Shown: positions 25,738 through 35,577, counted from the first letter of the stretch. The stretch: DNA of 64,000 bases from Morganella psychrotolerans (GCF_001676155.1 NZ_LZEW01000034.1:1-64000), one strand, 5' to 3'. Program-made: numbers and translations. Notes: generated by a model from the letters alone, not told the origin.

Positions 25738-26197
25738 TTCGTCACCAATGTGGTTACAGATCTGTTTAATGCAATCCTAGCCTTCATTTCACTTGCTTTA
25801 AAAGGGATAAAATTAAAGGCTGTAAATCTCACCTTGTATATTATCCGAGGATTAATCTTATGCTTTTTAACAAATTTAATAATATGCCTTGGTAAGGAGT
25901 AATCTTAGTTTTATAGGAAATATTCTTAATTTAATAGTTTTGCTCTCTGTTTTTTATCTTATAAGTTACATAATTATTTTTATTTTTCATGCGGTTATTT
26001 GTTACGCGTATGTTAACCGGCATTTTATGTTCTATATTAAGACATGTTTTTAACATAAAAGTAGAATACTGTTGCAAGTATTGGTTTTTTTCATTTTTAG
26101 TATTTTTAATTTAGCGTTAAGGTGATTTTAAAATGTTATTTAAATTTTTATAATTATTTTTATATTAAGATAGAGTCAGGTTGACAGAGGTGTTGTT
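25738..26197. other. AT-rich divergent promoter region of the T6SS operon
   Basis: 460 bases between the divergent tssA and the DUF6499/DUF2285 gene. Very AT-rich, with no gene I can support. It must hold the T6SS promoter (leftward) and the promoter of the rightward gene. A TTGACA at 26181-26186 lies too close to the rightward start to serve as its -35 box. I saw no sigma-54 (GG-N10-GC) site. Confidence 0.5.
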
Positions 26198-26912
26198 ATG
26201 AATGTTATGGGATGCACTGATATTGCCTGGGAATTTCTGAGACGAAATCCTGATTACATTGCTGACTGGAAAAAATATTGTGATGAGATGGAGCCAAACT
26301 ATGACAATGATCCGGACAGACAAAGTATTGCTGATAAAAATGCAGAAATACGCTGGGGATTGATTAAGTATGTCGATCCGAATTGTATGGCTGCTGACTA
26401 TGTTTTTTGGTCAGAGAAACTGAGTAAACGTTCCTTCAGAGTATTATTAAGTCATGAAGGTGATTTATCCGTTGGTAAAATATTAAAACGTAAAAGAACA
26501 AATCACAGAGGTATTACTTTAAATAATGGTACTTACTGTATTAAAGTTTTTAATGACTATAACTATTTTCAGTTATTTATCGGATCTGAAGAGGACCCTG
26601 AAAGTATTCTGAACAGATATATCTATATATCTCTTGATCTTAACAGAAAAAAATCAAAATACCGATATCATCAGGGACGTTCTGAGCGACAGCGTGGCGG
26701 GCTCAAACTTGTCAGAGGATATTCAACAGTTACTCAGAATGATGGACAGCCTGAATCAGGGATGTAGTCAGCGTGAGATTGCATCCAGTCTGTTTGGTCA
26801 GGAAACTGTTGATAATGAATGGTCATCAGACAGTTGGCTTCGTTCAAATATCCGCTACCGGATCAAAAAGGTGAATGACCTTATTCAGCAGGGTTATCTT
26901 AATTATATCTGA
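26198..26912 (+). pseudogene. DUF6499/DUF2285 DNA-binding-type protein, split by a frameshift at an A7 run
   Basis: The first frame starts at the ATG at 26198 behind GAGG (MNVMGCTDIAWEFLRRNPDYIADW), the hallmark of the DUF6499 N-terminal domain. It continues through RYIYISLDLNRK and then loses resemblance. The C-terminal DUF2285 domain (MMDSLNQGCSQREIASSLFGQ, SDSWLRSNIRYRIKKVNDLIQQGYL) is in the frame one base further and stops at 26912. The frames join if one A is removed from the A7 run at 26647-26653 (reading LNRKNQNTDIIRDVL). The intact protein would be about 237 residues with a C-terminal helix-turn-helix. A regulator of the neighbouring T6SS or autotransporter is possible. Same kind of lesion as tssA. 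Confidence 0.78.
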
Positions 26913-26950
26913 CTGAAAAATACGTTTAGCTAATCAGATGATGCTGCTGC

Positions 26951-26977
26951 AAAAAAAAGCTGCCCGAAGGCAGCTTT
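26951..26977 (-). terminator. Intrinsic terminator of the second autotransporter gene
   Basis: Perfect stem AAGCTGCC/GGCAGCTT with a TTCG tetraloop followed by T8 on the minus strand, 20 bases after the stop at 26997. Confidence 0.93.
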
Positions 26978-26996
26978 CAGAGATAATCATTGATTA

Positions 26997-29900
26997 TCAG
27001 AAATTATAACGGACACCAATCTGACCATTGATTGGTGAATAAACCGCATCACCGGCAATGTGCTGTACTTCCATATACAGATTGACGTTGTTATACAGTG
27101 CATTGAAGCCCAGCCCGAATTTACCTGTGCTGCCGGATAAGTCCATATTGATAGTATTAAAGCGGTTGAATTCTGTTTCATTGCCGTTTTCATACTGATG
27201 GTTCCATGCCGCTTTCAGGTACGGGGAGAATTGCAGATTATTATTGAAGGTGAAATCTTTCCCGACATTAACCCCGAACTCACTGGTTAATGAACGCTGA
27301 TTTTTGATTTCTGCCTCCATGTCATTACTCAGTGTGATATTTTTGCTGCCCATGCTGTTATACGCTAACTGGCCGTATGGTGTGATAAATGCCTTATTAC
27401 TGAAGCTGAAGGTATAGCCTGTTTCCAGCGCCATTCCCCAGACAGAGGTGGAGTAATTATCACTGCTCACGTCATAGCCGTTGGTAGATGTGGTATGCAG
27501 CTTGTTGTCGAAATGGTTATATTTCAGTAAGCCGTCAGCATACCAGCCGTTTGTATTCATATAAGTGGCGTAAGCACCGAAAGTATAGCTGTCTAAATCA
27601 CTGGTGCCGGCCCGGTCATTTTTTACATTCCCTTTATCAAACCCGGTAAAGCCGCCCAGTACCAGTTTACTGTCACTGTTTAAGGCTAACTGGTAATCCG
27701 CACCCAGTTCCAGCCCTGCATGACTGAGTTTGTATTGGATCTGATCTTTATCGACCTTGGTATTGCTGCCGACACCCTGCATCCACAGACCATTCTGAAT
27801 AGCATCATTGGTGCGCAGCATTTGCAGACGGGCACGCATATGGTCAACTTCGTTATTAAACATCAGTTGTGGTGCGCCGGATAATGCAAGAACTGCGCGC
27901 GCACTTGGTGTCAGACGATCCGTTGCAGTGAATGACCATGTGGTGTCATTGTGGTTACCCTGACGAGTCTGAATATTATGAATGTAAGTCCCCGCATCCA
28001 TCAGATCCAGAATTTTTCCGTCAGCATCTTTCATGCCAAAAACAGCATTACTGTCACCGGCTGAGTTATTTATATAGGCAAAGTCGGCAGACTGAGGACG
28101 CATCAGAACCGCTTCTTTACCGGTATCCCGCTCGATGATGGTGACATAATGCTGACCATACGCATTATCCATATTGATATAATCAGAATTACCATTGAGG
28201 ATATTGCTGTTCATGGTGAAATCTAAGGTGGTATTGCCATACTGCGCCGGATCATTATTACCCAGAGTATTGATGTTCATCTGAGTGTGACCGGCAGGGT
28301 TTTTAGTATGGACAAATGCAACATCACCTTTACCGTTTAAGGTGCCGACTGTCACAGCATCGTGCTCTTTTGTACCTTCAAAGATATCAACGGAGCTGTT
28401 GCCTTTGGTCTGGCTCAGTGCGAGATCTTCCACATACGCGCCATTGGTTGTTGCCGCGTACAGATCCAGGTTATTTTTGCCGTTAAACTGCGTTTTGCCG
28501 GTTGCTTTGCCGTTAACCTCAACAACCATATCAACACTGTCATTCAAGGTATTATTCTTAGCTTCACCGCCATTTTCAACGGTTAAATGTGAATTACCGG
28601 ACAGGGTATTATCTGTTGCGAGCCCGCCATTTTTGATGACTTGCTTAACATTGGTCAGAATATTAGTGGTTGCTGTACCACTGATGATTTGCTCACCCGG
28701 TTTAGCGGCATCGGTATTATTAATAGTGTTATTTTCTGCGAAACCATCAACATACTGATTACCATCAGTGATGTTATTTTTGACACCGGCAACGCCGTCT
28801 TTTGTCACTTTCTGATCAGTATTGGTCAGCGTGTTATTTTTCGCTGTACCACTGATAATCTGCTCACCGCGTTTAGTGGCACTGTTATCAATCGTATTAT
28901 TTTCAGCCAGACCTTCGACGTATTGATTACCATTGGTGATGTCATTTTTGACACCGGCAACGCCGGTTTTTTCAACTTTCTGGTCGGTGTTGGTTAGTGT
29001 GTTGGTCGTGGCAGTACCACTGATTAACTGAACGCCATGTTTGCCGTCTTTGTTATTAATGGTATTTGTTGTCGCTGTACCGCTGACAAATTGGCTGCCA
29101 TTGGTGATGTTATTATTAACCGCAGTTCCTTTGACATCCTGATAGCCATTTTTAATGATGTTATCTTTGGCGGTACCACGGATATCAATGTGCTGATTTG
29201 AATCAGTCAGATTATTGGTGGTTGCTGTACCGCTGACATACTGGTTTGAACCACCGCTTAATGTATTTTTTTCCGCTGTACCGGCAACATATTGGCTGGA
29301 TTTATTAGTGAATGTATTACCTTTGGCAACACCGCCGCTGTTTACATATTGCTCTGCATAATCAAATGTGGTGTCGATCGCCAGTCCGTTGTCACCAACG
29401 GTTTGTTTCGCACTCTGCGTTGTTGCTTCGTCGCCGGTAAATGTCGCATCAAGAGAGATGGCTTTGCGATCTTTTGCACCATTAAGTATTTGCTCACTGC
29501 TGCCGTTGAATGAGGCACTCTGGGAAAGTGATTTTTCTCCGACGATTTGTTTGGCTTTGTCGTTAAACGTATCATTGGTTGAAACCAGGTATTCGCCGCG
29601 ATCATCCGTTGTTACTAAATTCTCATCCGTGTTTACTAAACGATCATCCTGAATATCAGTTCCTTTGATTGTCAGTGTTGCACCATTCGGATTATTTGTT
29701 TTTACATCACCGATATGAGAACCGTCCAGATACTGTTTGGATGCATCATTATACGTTCCGTTTGCAGTGCTGATTGTGACGTCGTCTTTCCGATCATTTG
29801 TATAGTTATGGCGGGTCAGCGGTAATGATGATTGAGGATTTGACGGATTCTCGTAGTCTGCACCGCGATATTTATCGTAAGCATCACTTCCGGTGATAAC

Positions 29901-30314
29901 GACAACAGAGTCACCGCTAACAGTTAAATTATCAGTCTTACCATTGATACGGACGCTTGAATCAGTAATTGCTAAGTCTTTTACTTCGACAGAAGAGTAG
30001 AAGTATTCATAATCATAATGAACACCTATAGCGATATCATTATTTAAGTGATCTTTTTCGTATGTGAAATATTTTCCACTTTCGGTTTCGGATTCTTTTC
30101 CGACAAAAGTAGTAGTACTTGGGCTGTTTTTGATAGAACCGGTATATTTAACCGTATTGTTTTTCTGATTTGAACCCGTAAATTCAGTCTGAACAGATCC
30201 TGTTCCGCCACTAACTTTATTACCAACAACATCAATGTTTGTTGCCGCTACAGCAGCAGATACAGAAAGGGCACTCACTACCAATACGGTAATTTGTGAT
30301 AATTTGAATTTCAT
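26997..30314 (-). CDS. AIDA/Ag43-type autotransporter with internal tandem repeats
   Basis: 1105 residues. A signal peptide (MKFKLSQITVLVVSALSVSAAVAA) precedes a passenger of AIDA-I-like repeats with short N/T/G/V-rich turns (VSGTATTNTLTN, NGNQYVEGLAENNTI, VENGGEAKNNTL) between about residues 250 and 600, predicting a beta-solenoid. Two nearly identical 57-residue units sit within it. After a linker, the C-terminal ~280 residues form an autotransporter barrel (LWMQGVGSNTKV, TFGAYATYMNTNGWYADGLL) ending GQIGVRYNF. Likely a self-associating or host-binding adhesin. It does not resemble the first autotransporter of the window beyond the barrel type. Confidence 0.92.
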   Translation of the reverse strand: MKFKLSQITVLVVSALSVSAAVAATNIDVVGNKVSGGTGSVQTEFTGSNQKNNTVKYTGSIKNSPSTTTFVGKESETESGKYFTYEKDHLNNDIAIGVHYDYEYFYSSVEVKDLAITDSSVRINGKTDNLTVSGDSVVVITGSDAYDKYRGADYENPSNPQSSLPLTRHNYTNDRKDDVTISTANGTYNDASKQYLDGSHIGDVKTNNPNGATLTIKGTDIQDDRLVNTDENLVTTDDRGEYLVSTNDTFNDKAKQIVGEKSLSQSASFNGSSEQILNGAKDRKAISLDATFTGDEATTQSAKQTVGDNGLAIDTTFDYAEQYVNSGGVAKGNTFTNKSSQYVAGTAEKNTLSGGSNQYVSGTATTNNLTDSNQHIDIRGTAKDNIIKNGYQDVKGTAVNNNITNGSQFVSGTATTNTINNKDGKHGVQLISGTATTNTLTNTDQKVEKTGVAGVKNDITNGNQYVEGLAENNTIDNSATKRGEQIISGTAKNNTLTNTDQKVTKDGVAGVKNNITDGNQYVDGFAENNTINNTDAAKPGEQIISGTATTNILTNVKQVIKNGGLATDNTLSGNSHLTVENGGEAKNNTLNDSVDMVVEVNGKATGKTQFNGKNNLDLYAATTNGAYVEDLALSQTKGNSSVDIFEGTKEHDAVTVGTLNGKGDVAFVHTKNPAGHTQMNINTLGNNDPAQYGNTTLDFTMNSNILNGNSDYINMDNAYGQHYVTIIERDTGKEAVLMRPQSADFAYINNSAGDSNAVFGMKDADGKILDLMDAGTYIHNIQTRQGNHNDTTWSFTATDRLTPSARAVLALSGAPQLMFNNEVDHMRARLQMLRTNDAIQNGLWMQGVGSNTKVDKDQIQYKLSHAGLELGADYQLALNSDSKLVLGGFTGFDKGNVKNDRAGTSDLDSYTFGAYATYMNTNGWYADGLLKYNHFDNKLHTTSTNGYDVSSDNYSTSVWGMALETGYTFSFSNKAFITPYGQLAYNSMGSKNITLSNDMEAEIKNQRSLTSEFGVNVGKDFTFNNNLQFSPYLKAAWNHQYENGNETEFNRFNTINMDLSGSTGKFGLGFNALYNNVNLYMEVQHIAGDAVYSPINGQIGVRYNF
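28676..29014 (-). repeat. Tandem 57-residue units inside the autotransporter passenger
   Basis: The segment starting at 28676 recurs at 28847 (171 bp later) and again, more diverged, at 29015 (168 bp later). Each unit encodes IISGTA(K/T)xNxLTN, GVAGVKN(D/N)IT, (E/D)G(L/F)AENNTI and a variable GEQ boundary. Such repeats allow passenger length to change in frame by recombination. Confidence 0.88.
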
Positions 30315-30793
30315 ATTTTACCTATATCCGGAATAGAATTAAAAAGAGAAAAAAGAAAATATAATGTTTATTATTATCAGGTCATTATGAATTATTTACT
30401 ACTCTCTAAATAAGTAAGTTCCTATTGCGCACAGGTAATGGTATGAAAAGTGTCCTTTTTTTATTTTTGATTTAAGTGTTTGTAACTAGACATCTTATTT
30501 TCATTTAGTTAATGGTGATTAAAGGGGGATGTTTTATTTTTAACTTAAAATGAAAGCGATATTTTCATTATTATTGATATTTAAAATACTTATGATTAAT
30601 TTGGTTTATATTAATGACGAGATTTGTTGCCATTGAATATTTAAGACTGATACAGGCGCGTATTTTTTTATTTTTTTATTTTTTATATTTAATTAGGTAT
30701 TAATATGTAACAAGATAAGTTGATATGAAAATATAGTGTTCTTGCAATGGTTCAGGTATCCCGGCTAAGTAACTATCCCCGGGCATCAGATTT
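30315..30793. other. AT-rich upstream region of the second autotransporter gene
   Basis: About 480 strongly AT-rich bases between the autotransporter start and the end of yfiM. It presumably holds the autotransporter promoter and marks the right edge of the accessory island. I see no gene, no terminator hairpin with a T run and no ERIC element. Confidence 0.5.
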
Positions 30794-31135
30794 TTATTTC
30801 AGCGATTGGTACAAACTGTAACCGGCAACCGCTCCGGCAACATCATACGCAAAATCTTTTACACTCCAGCCGGTGCCGGCAGGGCGGCTGTCATAAAATT
30901 CTTTCGCGGCACCCAATGCCACAGAGAACCCGATACCGAACTGTGCGCTGTGGCGGTGTGACCAATTCTGATGGTCACCATAAGCATTACCGGCAATGGC
31001 GGCAGCGGTGGAAAAGGCAAAGTGCTGCGCTTTGTCCCGTCCGGTCCAGCTGTCATTTGCAAGATGCATGGTGCAACCGCCTGAGAGTAACAGTGCGGCC
31101 GTGAGGAGTATATGGACAGTATGTTTAAGCGGCAT
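30794..31135 (-). CDS. yfiM: YfiM family lipoprotein
   Basis: 113 residues, start ATG at 31133-31135 behind GGGAG. A lipobox (LLLSGGC) follows a short hydrophobic signal. The mature part matches YfiM/DUF2279 (MHLANDSWTGRDKAQHF, LGAAKEFYDSRPAGTGWSVKDFAYDVAGA). Function unknown; located next to pssA as in E. coli. In E. coli the next gene on this side is kgtP and then an rRNA operon, whereas here the accessory island intervenes. Confidence 0.92.
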   Translation of the reverse strand: MPLKHTVHILLTAALLLSGGCTMHLANDSWTGRDKAQHFAFSTAAAIAGNAYGDHQNWSHRHSAQFGIGFSVALGAAKEFYDSRPAGTGWSVKDFAYDVAGAVAGYSLYQSLK

Positions 31136-31158
31136 GATTAACTCCCTGTTAAATCCGC

Positions 31159-31186
31159 AAAAAAATCCCGGACAGTGCCGGGATTG
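31159..31186 (-). terminator. Intrinsic terminator of pssA
   Basis: ATCCCGG/CCGGGAT stem followed by T7 on the minus strand, directly after the pssA stop at 31194. It separates pssA from yfiM. Confidence 0.9.
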
Positions 31187-31193
31187 GAAAACA

Positions 31194-32552
31194 TTATAAA
31201 ATTCGGCTGATCAGGCGATCCAACCGGATGCGGCGCAGGCGCCGTAACAGTTTTTTGATCTTAACCGGATAGTCACTGATAATGTCCAGATCACGGAAGC
31301 TGTTGATAACCATGGTGTTCGTGCGGATATTGGTTAACTCTTCCTGACGCTGAGATTGCAGTTCCTGTTTAGGATCATGAATCAAAATTGCATTTTCCAG
31401 ATCCAATCCCCAGGCTCTCGGGTTCAGATTGTTTCCGGTTATCAGTTGCCAGTTATTATCCACCCATATTCCTTTCAGGTGATAAGTATTGTCGCTGTCT
31501 TTCCACAGGCGGACAGTTAACTGCTGACTGTCAATAAACCGTTGTAACCGTTGCATAAAGCGGCGAAGATTTATTTCATACAGGTAAGGCAGCCCGCCGA
31601 TAATTTTAAATGGTTCTTCCGGCGGGATATAGAAATCGTTTGCCGTTTTATCACCGATAATAATTTCGACCTGTTTCCCGTCGCGCAGCAGGCGGCTGAT
31701 AATACGTACCAGCGTTGACGGCAGATTAAAATAAGGTGTGCAGATAACCAGTTTTTCCTGTGTTGCACACATCAGATGCTCAATGGTGTTATTGAGCATA
31801 TTTTTCTTGCCCAGACCAATCAGTGGTGTAACAGCCAGTTGTTCAGCACCGGCAGCAGGTGCGGTAAGCCGGTATGCGGCATTGCGCAATCCCAGGCGGA
31901 ATTCACGGATCTGATTTTTAATTTCCGGCGTCCGCACACGGGTTTCGGTATCCAGTTTTTGTACCGCAGCGTCAGAAAGCAGTGTTTCATCTATAAACTG
32001 CTTCATGGTGGCAGCCAGCGCCGGGTTGCGCAGGAAGTGATAGCGGTCATAGCGGTATTTATCATGACGGTACAGATAAACGTCATTGATGCTGGCACCG
32101 CTGTAGATGACGGTGTCATCAATAATAAAGCCTTTCAGATGCAGTACACCCAGGGCTTCGCGGGTATTGACCGGAACACCGAAAATCGGGACAGTGAGGT
32201 CAGGGTGCGTTTTTGCCAGTGAGTGATACCAGTCTGCATTAGTGGCATTTGCAGCCGCACCGATGCGTCCGCGCTGTGCGCGGTGCCAGTCAACAAATAC
32301 CTTAATATCTAAGTCAGGATTCGCCTGTTTGGCGGCATAAAGTGCATCAAGAAAATCCCGGCCCGCATCATCATGTTCGACATATAACGCAGGGATATAG
32401 ATGGATTTCTTTGCACCGGCGATTTCTTTTAACAGACGCCCTCTGAAGTCGCTCGTGTGAAACAGCGTCTCAACATCAGTCACTGACTGTGGCAACTTCG
32501 GCAGTAGTGCAAGCTGCTGTTGGTGTTTCGCGGATTTGAATTTTGACAACAT
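31194..32552 (-). CDS. pssA: CDP-diacylglycerol--serine O-phosphatidyltransferase
   Basis: 452 residues from the ATG at 32550-32552 (MLSKFKSAKHQQQLALLPKL), as in E. coli; the GTG just before it is the alternative. Phospholipase D superfamily with two HKD-type motifs: HLKGFIIDD (first half) and HLKGIWVDN (second half). It makes phosphatidylserine, the precursor of phosphatidylethanolamine, from CDP-diacylglycerol and serine. The end YPVKIKKLLRRLRRIRLDRLISRIL is basic and amphipathic, suited to membrane association. Confidence 0.97.
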   Translation of the reverse strand: MLSKFKSAKHQQQLALLPKLPQSVTDVETLFHTSDFRGRLLKEIAGAKKSIYIPALYVEHDDAGRDFLDALYAAKQANPDLDIKVFVDWHRAQRGRIGAAANATNADWYHSLAKTHPDLTVPIFGVPVNTREALGVLHLKGFIIDDTVIYSGASINDVYLYRHDKYRYDRYHFLRNPALAATMKQFIDETLLSDAAVQKLDTETRVRTPEIKNQIREFRLGLRNAAYRLTAPAAGAEQLAVTPLIGLGKKNMLNNTIEHLMCATQEKLVICTPYFNLPSTLVRIISRLLRDGKQVEIIIGDKTANDFYIPPEEPFKIIGGLPYLYEINLRRFMQRLQRFIDSQQLTVRLWKDSDNTYHLKGIWVDNNWQLITGNNLNPRAWGLDLENAILIHDPKQELQSQRQEELTNIRTNTMVINSFRDLDIISDYPVKIKKLLRRLRRIRLDRLISRIL

Positions 32553-32732
32553 CACAGTGCGGGTAATCTCTTTAGTTATAGGCGGCGGTTACGAAATACT
32601 CTGCGCCGTGCCGGTAATGAAAAGATGAAAAGATCAGAGGATTATAACATCAGTTTGTCTGATTGTGCGCAGCAATTCACTTTCCGCCTAAGTGATAACC
32701 AAGTCTGTGCCGCATATCACGTTGTCCGGTTT

Positions 32733-32758
32733 TATACCCTTATTCATTAGGGCTGCAG
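32733..32758. repeat. Fragment of an ERIC-like element end
   Basis: 26 bp resembling the left end of the window's ERIC-like elements (TATACCCTTATTCATT...CTGCAG) lie immediately before the full element at 32763. Probably a remnant of a second, degraded copy. Confidence 0.6.
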
Positions 32759-32762
32759 TATA

Positions 32763-32889
32763 TATACCCAACGTCATTCAAGATGCAGGAAGGCGGCAAG
32801 GGAAGATAGACGGGGAGCATAGATAAACTATGTGACCCGGCTGGCTGAGTGCGGCCAACACACCTGCAGTTTGAATGAATAAGGGTATA
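32763..32889. repeat. ERIC-like palindromic element, full length (127 bp)
   Basis: Starts TATACCCAACGTCATTCAAG and ends with a TTGAATGAATAAGGGTATA-type terminus, an imperfect terminal inverted repeat. The centre (GGGGAGCATA...TATGTGACCCGG) corresponds to the core of the enterobacterial ERIC/IRU sequence, and 127 bp is the classical ERIC length. It lies between pka and pssA, so it may be transcribed as a hairpin. Confidence 0.85.
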
Positions 32890-32892
32890 GAA

Positions 32893-35541
32893 TCAGGTAT
32901 TTTCGGACGTCAGGTGCAGCGTCAGGTTAACTATCCCGTCTTCAAACTGTGTTTCCACATTAAATCCCAGTTTTTTTGCCAGTTGGATCATATTCCGGTT
33001 TTCCGGCATGGTGATGGCGGTCAGCCGTTGGATCCCGCGTGATTTTGTGTAGCTGAGCAGTTTACGCATCAACTGGTACCCCAGGGTATTCCCTTTCAGG
33101 TCAGAGCGCACCAGAACAGCAAATTCCGCTTCCCGGTTATCCGGGTCAGACATTGCACGGGCGACACCAATAATATCGCCGGTGGTATTAATCGCGACAA
33201 ATGCCATCTCCCGGTCATAATCGATCTGCGTCATTTTTGCGAGGTCATCATGTGTGAACTCACTGATTTCACTGAAATAACGATAATAAAGGTCTTCTTT
33301 GGTCACCCGGTTAATAAAGGCTTTCAGCAGAGGTTCATCTTCCGGCAAAATTGGACGAACGAGCACCGTGGCACCGTCTTTTAATTGCAGGCTCTCTTCC
33401 AGTAAGGCCGGATAAGGGCGGATAGCCAGGCGCTGTTCACCATCACCGGCAAACGGAGCTAATGTCATGGTGGCATCCAGTATGGTAAATTCCGGACCGG
33501 ATGCTAATAACGGATGAAGATCCAGTGCCGTTATCTGCGGGCAATCAATAATCAGATTAGAAACCCGGACCAGTACGCGGCTCAGTCCCGTGATATCCAG
33601 AGGGTTCAATGTACTGCCGCCCGCCAGTTTACGGGTTTTGATCGCCTGAATAACCAGATAGCGCGCCAGTGCCATATTCAGCGGCGGCAGTGCGGCGGCA
33701 GCAGGCGATTCATCACTCCATTCCCGGCTGGCATCACCCAGCATAATCACCGGACCGAATACCGCATCCTGCACAACCGCTATCCGCAATTCCTGCGCGC
33801 CGGCGCGGTTTGCCATGGACTGCACAATCAGTCCGCCTATCTGTGCATCAGGGAAATTTTGGCTGACGCGGTTAATTATTGCGGCAGCAGAAACAGCAAC
33901 TTCCTGTTTATCCCGCAGATAGAGCATCACGCCCTGAATTTCTGATTTATGAGCAATATCCGGTGAACGCAGCTTTAGCGCGACAGGATAACCGAGGGTA
34001 TCAGCAACAGTGACGGCATCCTCCGGTGAACGGGCAATCCGGGTCGGCAGAATATTCAGCCCGCAGGCTTTCAGAACCGGCTCCACCTCATAGGTATCCA
34101 GCACCGTATTGTTATGGCGCAGGGCGTTATCAATACAGAGATGTATCTGTTGCCGGTTAGTCATCAGCCCCTCTGAGAGCGCAGGGGTTTCTGTTAACTG
34201 TTTCTGGTTACGGCGAAATTCCACCATGTGCATAAAAGCGGTCACGGCACCTTCCGGTGTCCGGTAGGTCGGGATACCGGCTTCGCTGAACAGGCGGCGG
34301 GCATCTTGTGAGGAAAACTCGCCGCACCAGTTAGTGAAGATTGTCAGCCAGCGGCTGCGCGGATGCTCACGGATGGCACTGATAATCCGCGCCGCCGTTT
34401 CCTGACCCGGCGCGGTTGCAGCCGGAGAATGGATTATCAGCAGAGCATCATGATCATGGCTGTCAAGCAGGGCATTGAGTGTGGTGATGTAGCGATCCAC
34501 CGTGGCGTCATCACGCAGATCCAGCGGGTTGTTTATCACGAAATCATCGGGCAGCACAGCCGTCAGCGCGCTGCGGGTTTCATCACTGAGCCCGGCAATT
34601 TTACCCTGGCGGCGGAATAGCTCATCAAGTGCCATGGCGGCGGGTGCCGCGCCGTTACTTATCATTGCCAGGCGTTCACCGCGCAGCGGTTTCATAAAGG
34701 TGAGTGTTTCCACGGCTGAAAACATTTCGTGGGTATCCTGCACCCGCAGCAGACCCGCCCGCTGGATAGCGGCATCATAAGCAATATCGAGGCTCGGTGT
34801 TTCGCCTGCCAGCAATTGCGCGCGTTGTGTCCTGCCACTTTTTACCACCAGTATCGGTTTATTGCGCGATGCACTGCGGGCGGCAGACATAAAGCGGCGT
34901 GCATCATGAATATGTTCAAGATAAAGCAGGATCGCACTGGTTTTGCTGTCACGGGCCAGAAAATCAAGGATATCGTCGATATCGATATCCGCGCTGCTCC
35001 CGAGTGCAATAAAGTAAGAAAAGCCGATTGCCCGCTGCTGTGCCCAGTCCAGAATAGTGTTTGAGACAGCGGCAGATTGTGAAATAAAGGCGAGTTTTCC
35101 TTTGAGCACCGGAACGGGGGAAAAACTGGCATTCAGCCCCTGCCAGGGCGCGAGGACACCCAGGCTGTTCGGCCCTAACAGGCGGATATTATAATCCCGG
35201 CAGGTCTGTTTCAGTTCCTCTGTCTGAGAGGAGGGGGCAGAAAGAATGATCACGGTACGACAACCCCGCTCACCTAAATCGCGGAGCAGGGCAATATTGC
35301 GTTTGGGATGGGTACAGATAATGGCCAGATCAGGCACCAGAGGCAAATCAGCCACGCAGGCATACGCGAGCACCCCCTGAACAGAACTGCGGGATGGCGT
35401 CACCGGCATGACCGGACCGGCAAAACCGCCTTTCAGCAGATTACTCATCATCCGGGAACCGGCTCTGTGTGGTTTTTCAGACGCGCCGATAACGGCAATC
35501 GATTTAGGCCGGAGTAATGCTTCAAGGCCGCGCTGGCTCAT
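32893..35541 (-). CDS. pka: Protein lysine acetyltransferase Pka/PatZ (YfiQ)
   Basis: 882 residues (MSQRGLEALLRPKSIAVIGAS), start behind GAGGG. Residues 1 to about 450 are the CoA-binding/succinyl-CoA-synthetase-like part of NDP-forming acyl-CoA synthetases (SIAVIGASEKPHRAG, LLGPNSLGVLAP). Residues about 470-700 are the ATP-grasp part (PVALKLRSPDIAHKSEIQGV). The last ~160 residues form a GNAT acetyltransferase (EDEPLLKAFINRVTKEDLYYRYF, AVLVRSDLKGNTLGYQLM). It acetylates lysines of metabolic enzymes such as acetyl-CoA synthetase. Same neighbours as E. coli yfiQ. Confidence 0.96.
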   Translation of the reverse strand: MSQRGLEALLRPKSIAVIGASEKPHRAGSRMMSNLLKGGFAGPVMPVTPSRSSVQGVLAYACVADLPLVPDLAIICTHPKRNIALLRDLGERGCRTVIILSAPSSQTEELKQTCRDYNIRLLGPNSLGVLAPWQGLNASFSPVPVLKGKLAFISQSAAVSNTILDWAQQRAIGFSYFIALGSSADIDIDDILDFLARDSKTSAILLYLEHIHDARRFMSAARSASRNKPILVVKSGRTQRAQLLAGETPSLDIAYDAAIQRAGLLRVQDTHEMFSAVETLTFMKPLRGERLAMISNGAAPAAMALDELFRRQGKIAGLSDETRSALTAVLPDDFVINNPLDLRDDATVDRYITTLNALLDSHDHDALLIIHSPAATAPGQETAARIISAIREHPRSRWLTIFTNWCGEFSSQDARRLFSEAGIPTYRTPEGAVTAFMHMVEFRRNQKQLTETPALSEGLMTNRQQIHLCIDNALRHNNTVLDTYEVEPVLKACGLNILPTRIARSPEDAVTVADTLGYPVALKLRSPDIAHKSEIQGVMLYLRDKQEVAVSAAAIINRVSQNFPDAQIGGLIVQSMANRAGAQELRIAVVQDAVFGPVIMLGDASREWSDESPAAAALPPLNMALARYLVIQAIKTRKLAGGSTLNPLDITGLSRVLVRVSNLIIDCPQITALDLHPLLASGPEFTILDATMTLAPFAGDGEQRLAIRPYPALLEESLQLKDGATVLVRPILPEDEPLLKAFINRVTKEDLYYRYFSEISEFTHDDLAKMTQIDYDREMAFVAINTTGDIIGVARAMSDPDNREAEFAVLVRSDLKGNTLGYQLMRKLLSYTKSRGIQRLTAITMPENRNMIQLAKKLGFNVETQFEDGIVNLTLHLTSENT

Positions 35542-35577
35542 GGTATTTCCCTCAGTCAGGTTCCCGTGAGCTTTAAT

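Noticed and set aside
25717-25902. Rightward hydrophobic 61-residue frame upstream of the DUF2285 gene
   Set aside because: It overlaps the true tssA start on the other strand, has no good ribosome site, and AT-rich DNA readily yields hydrophobic frames.
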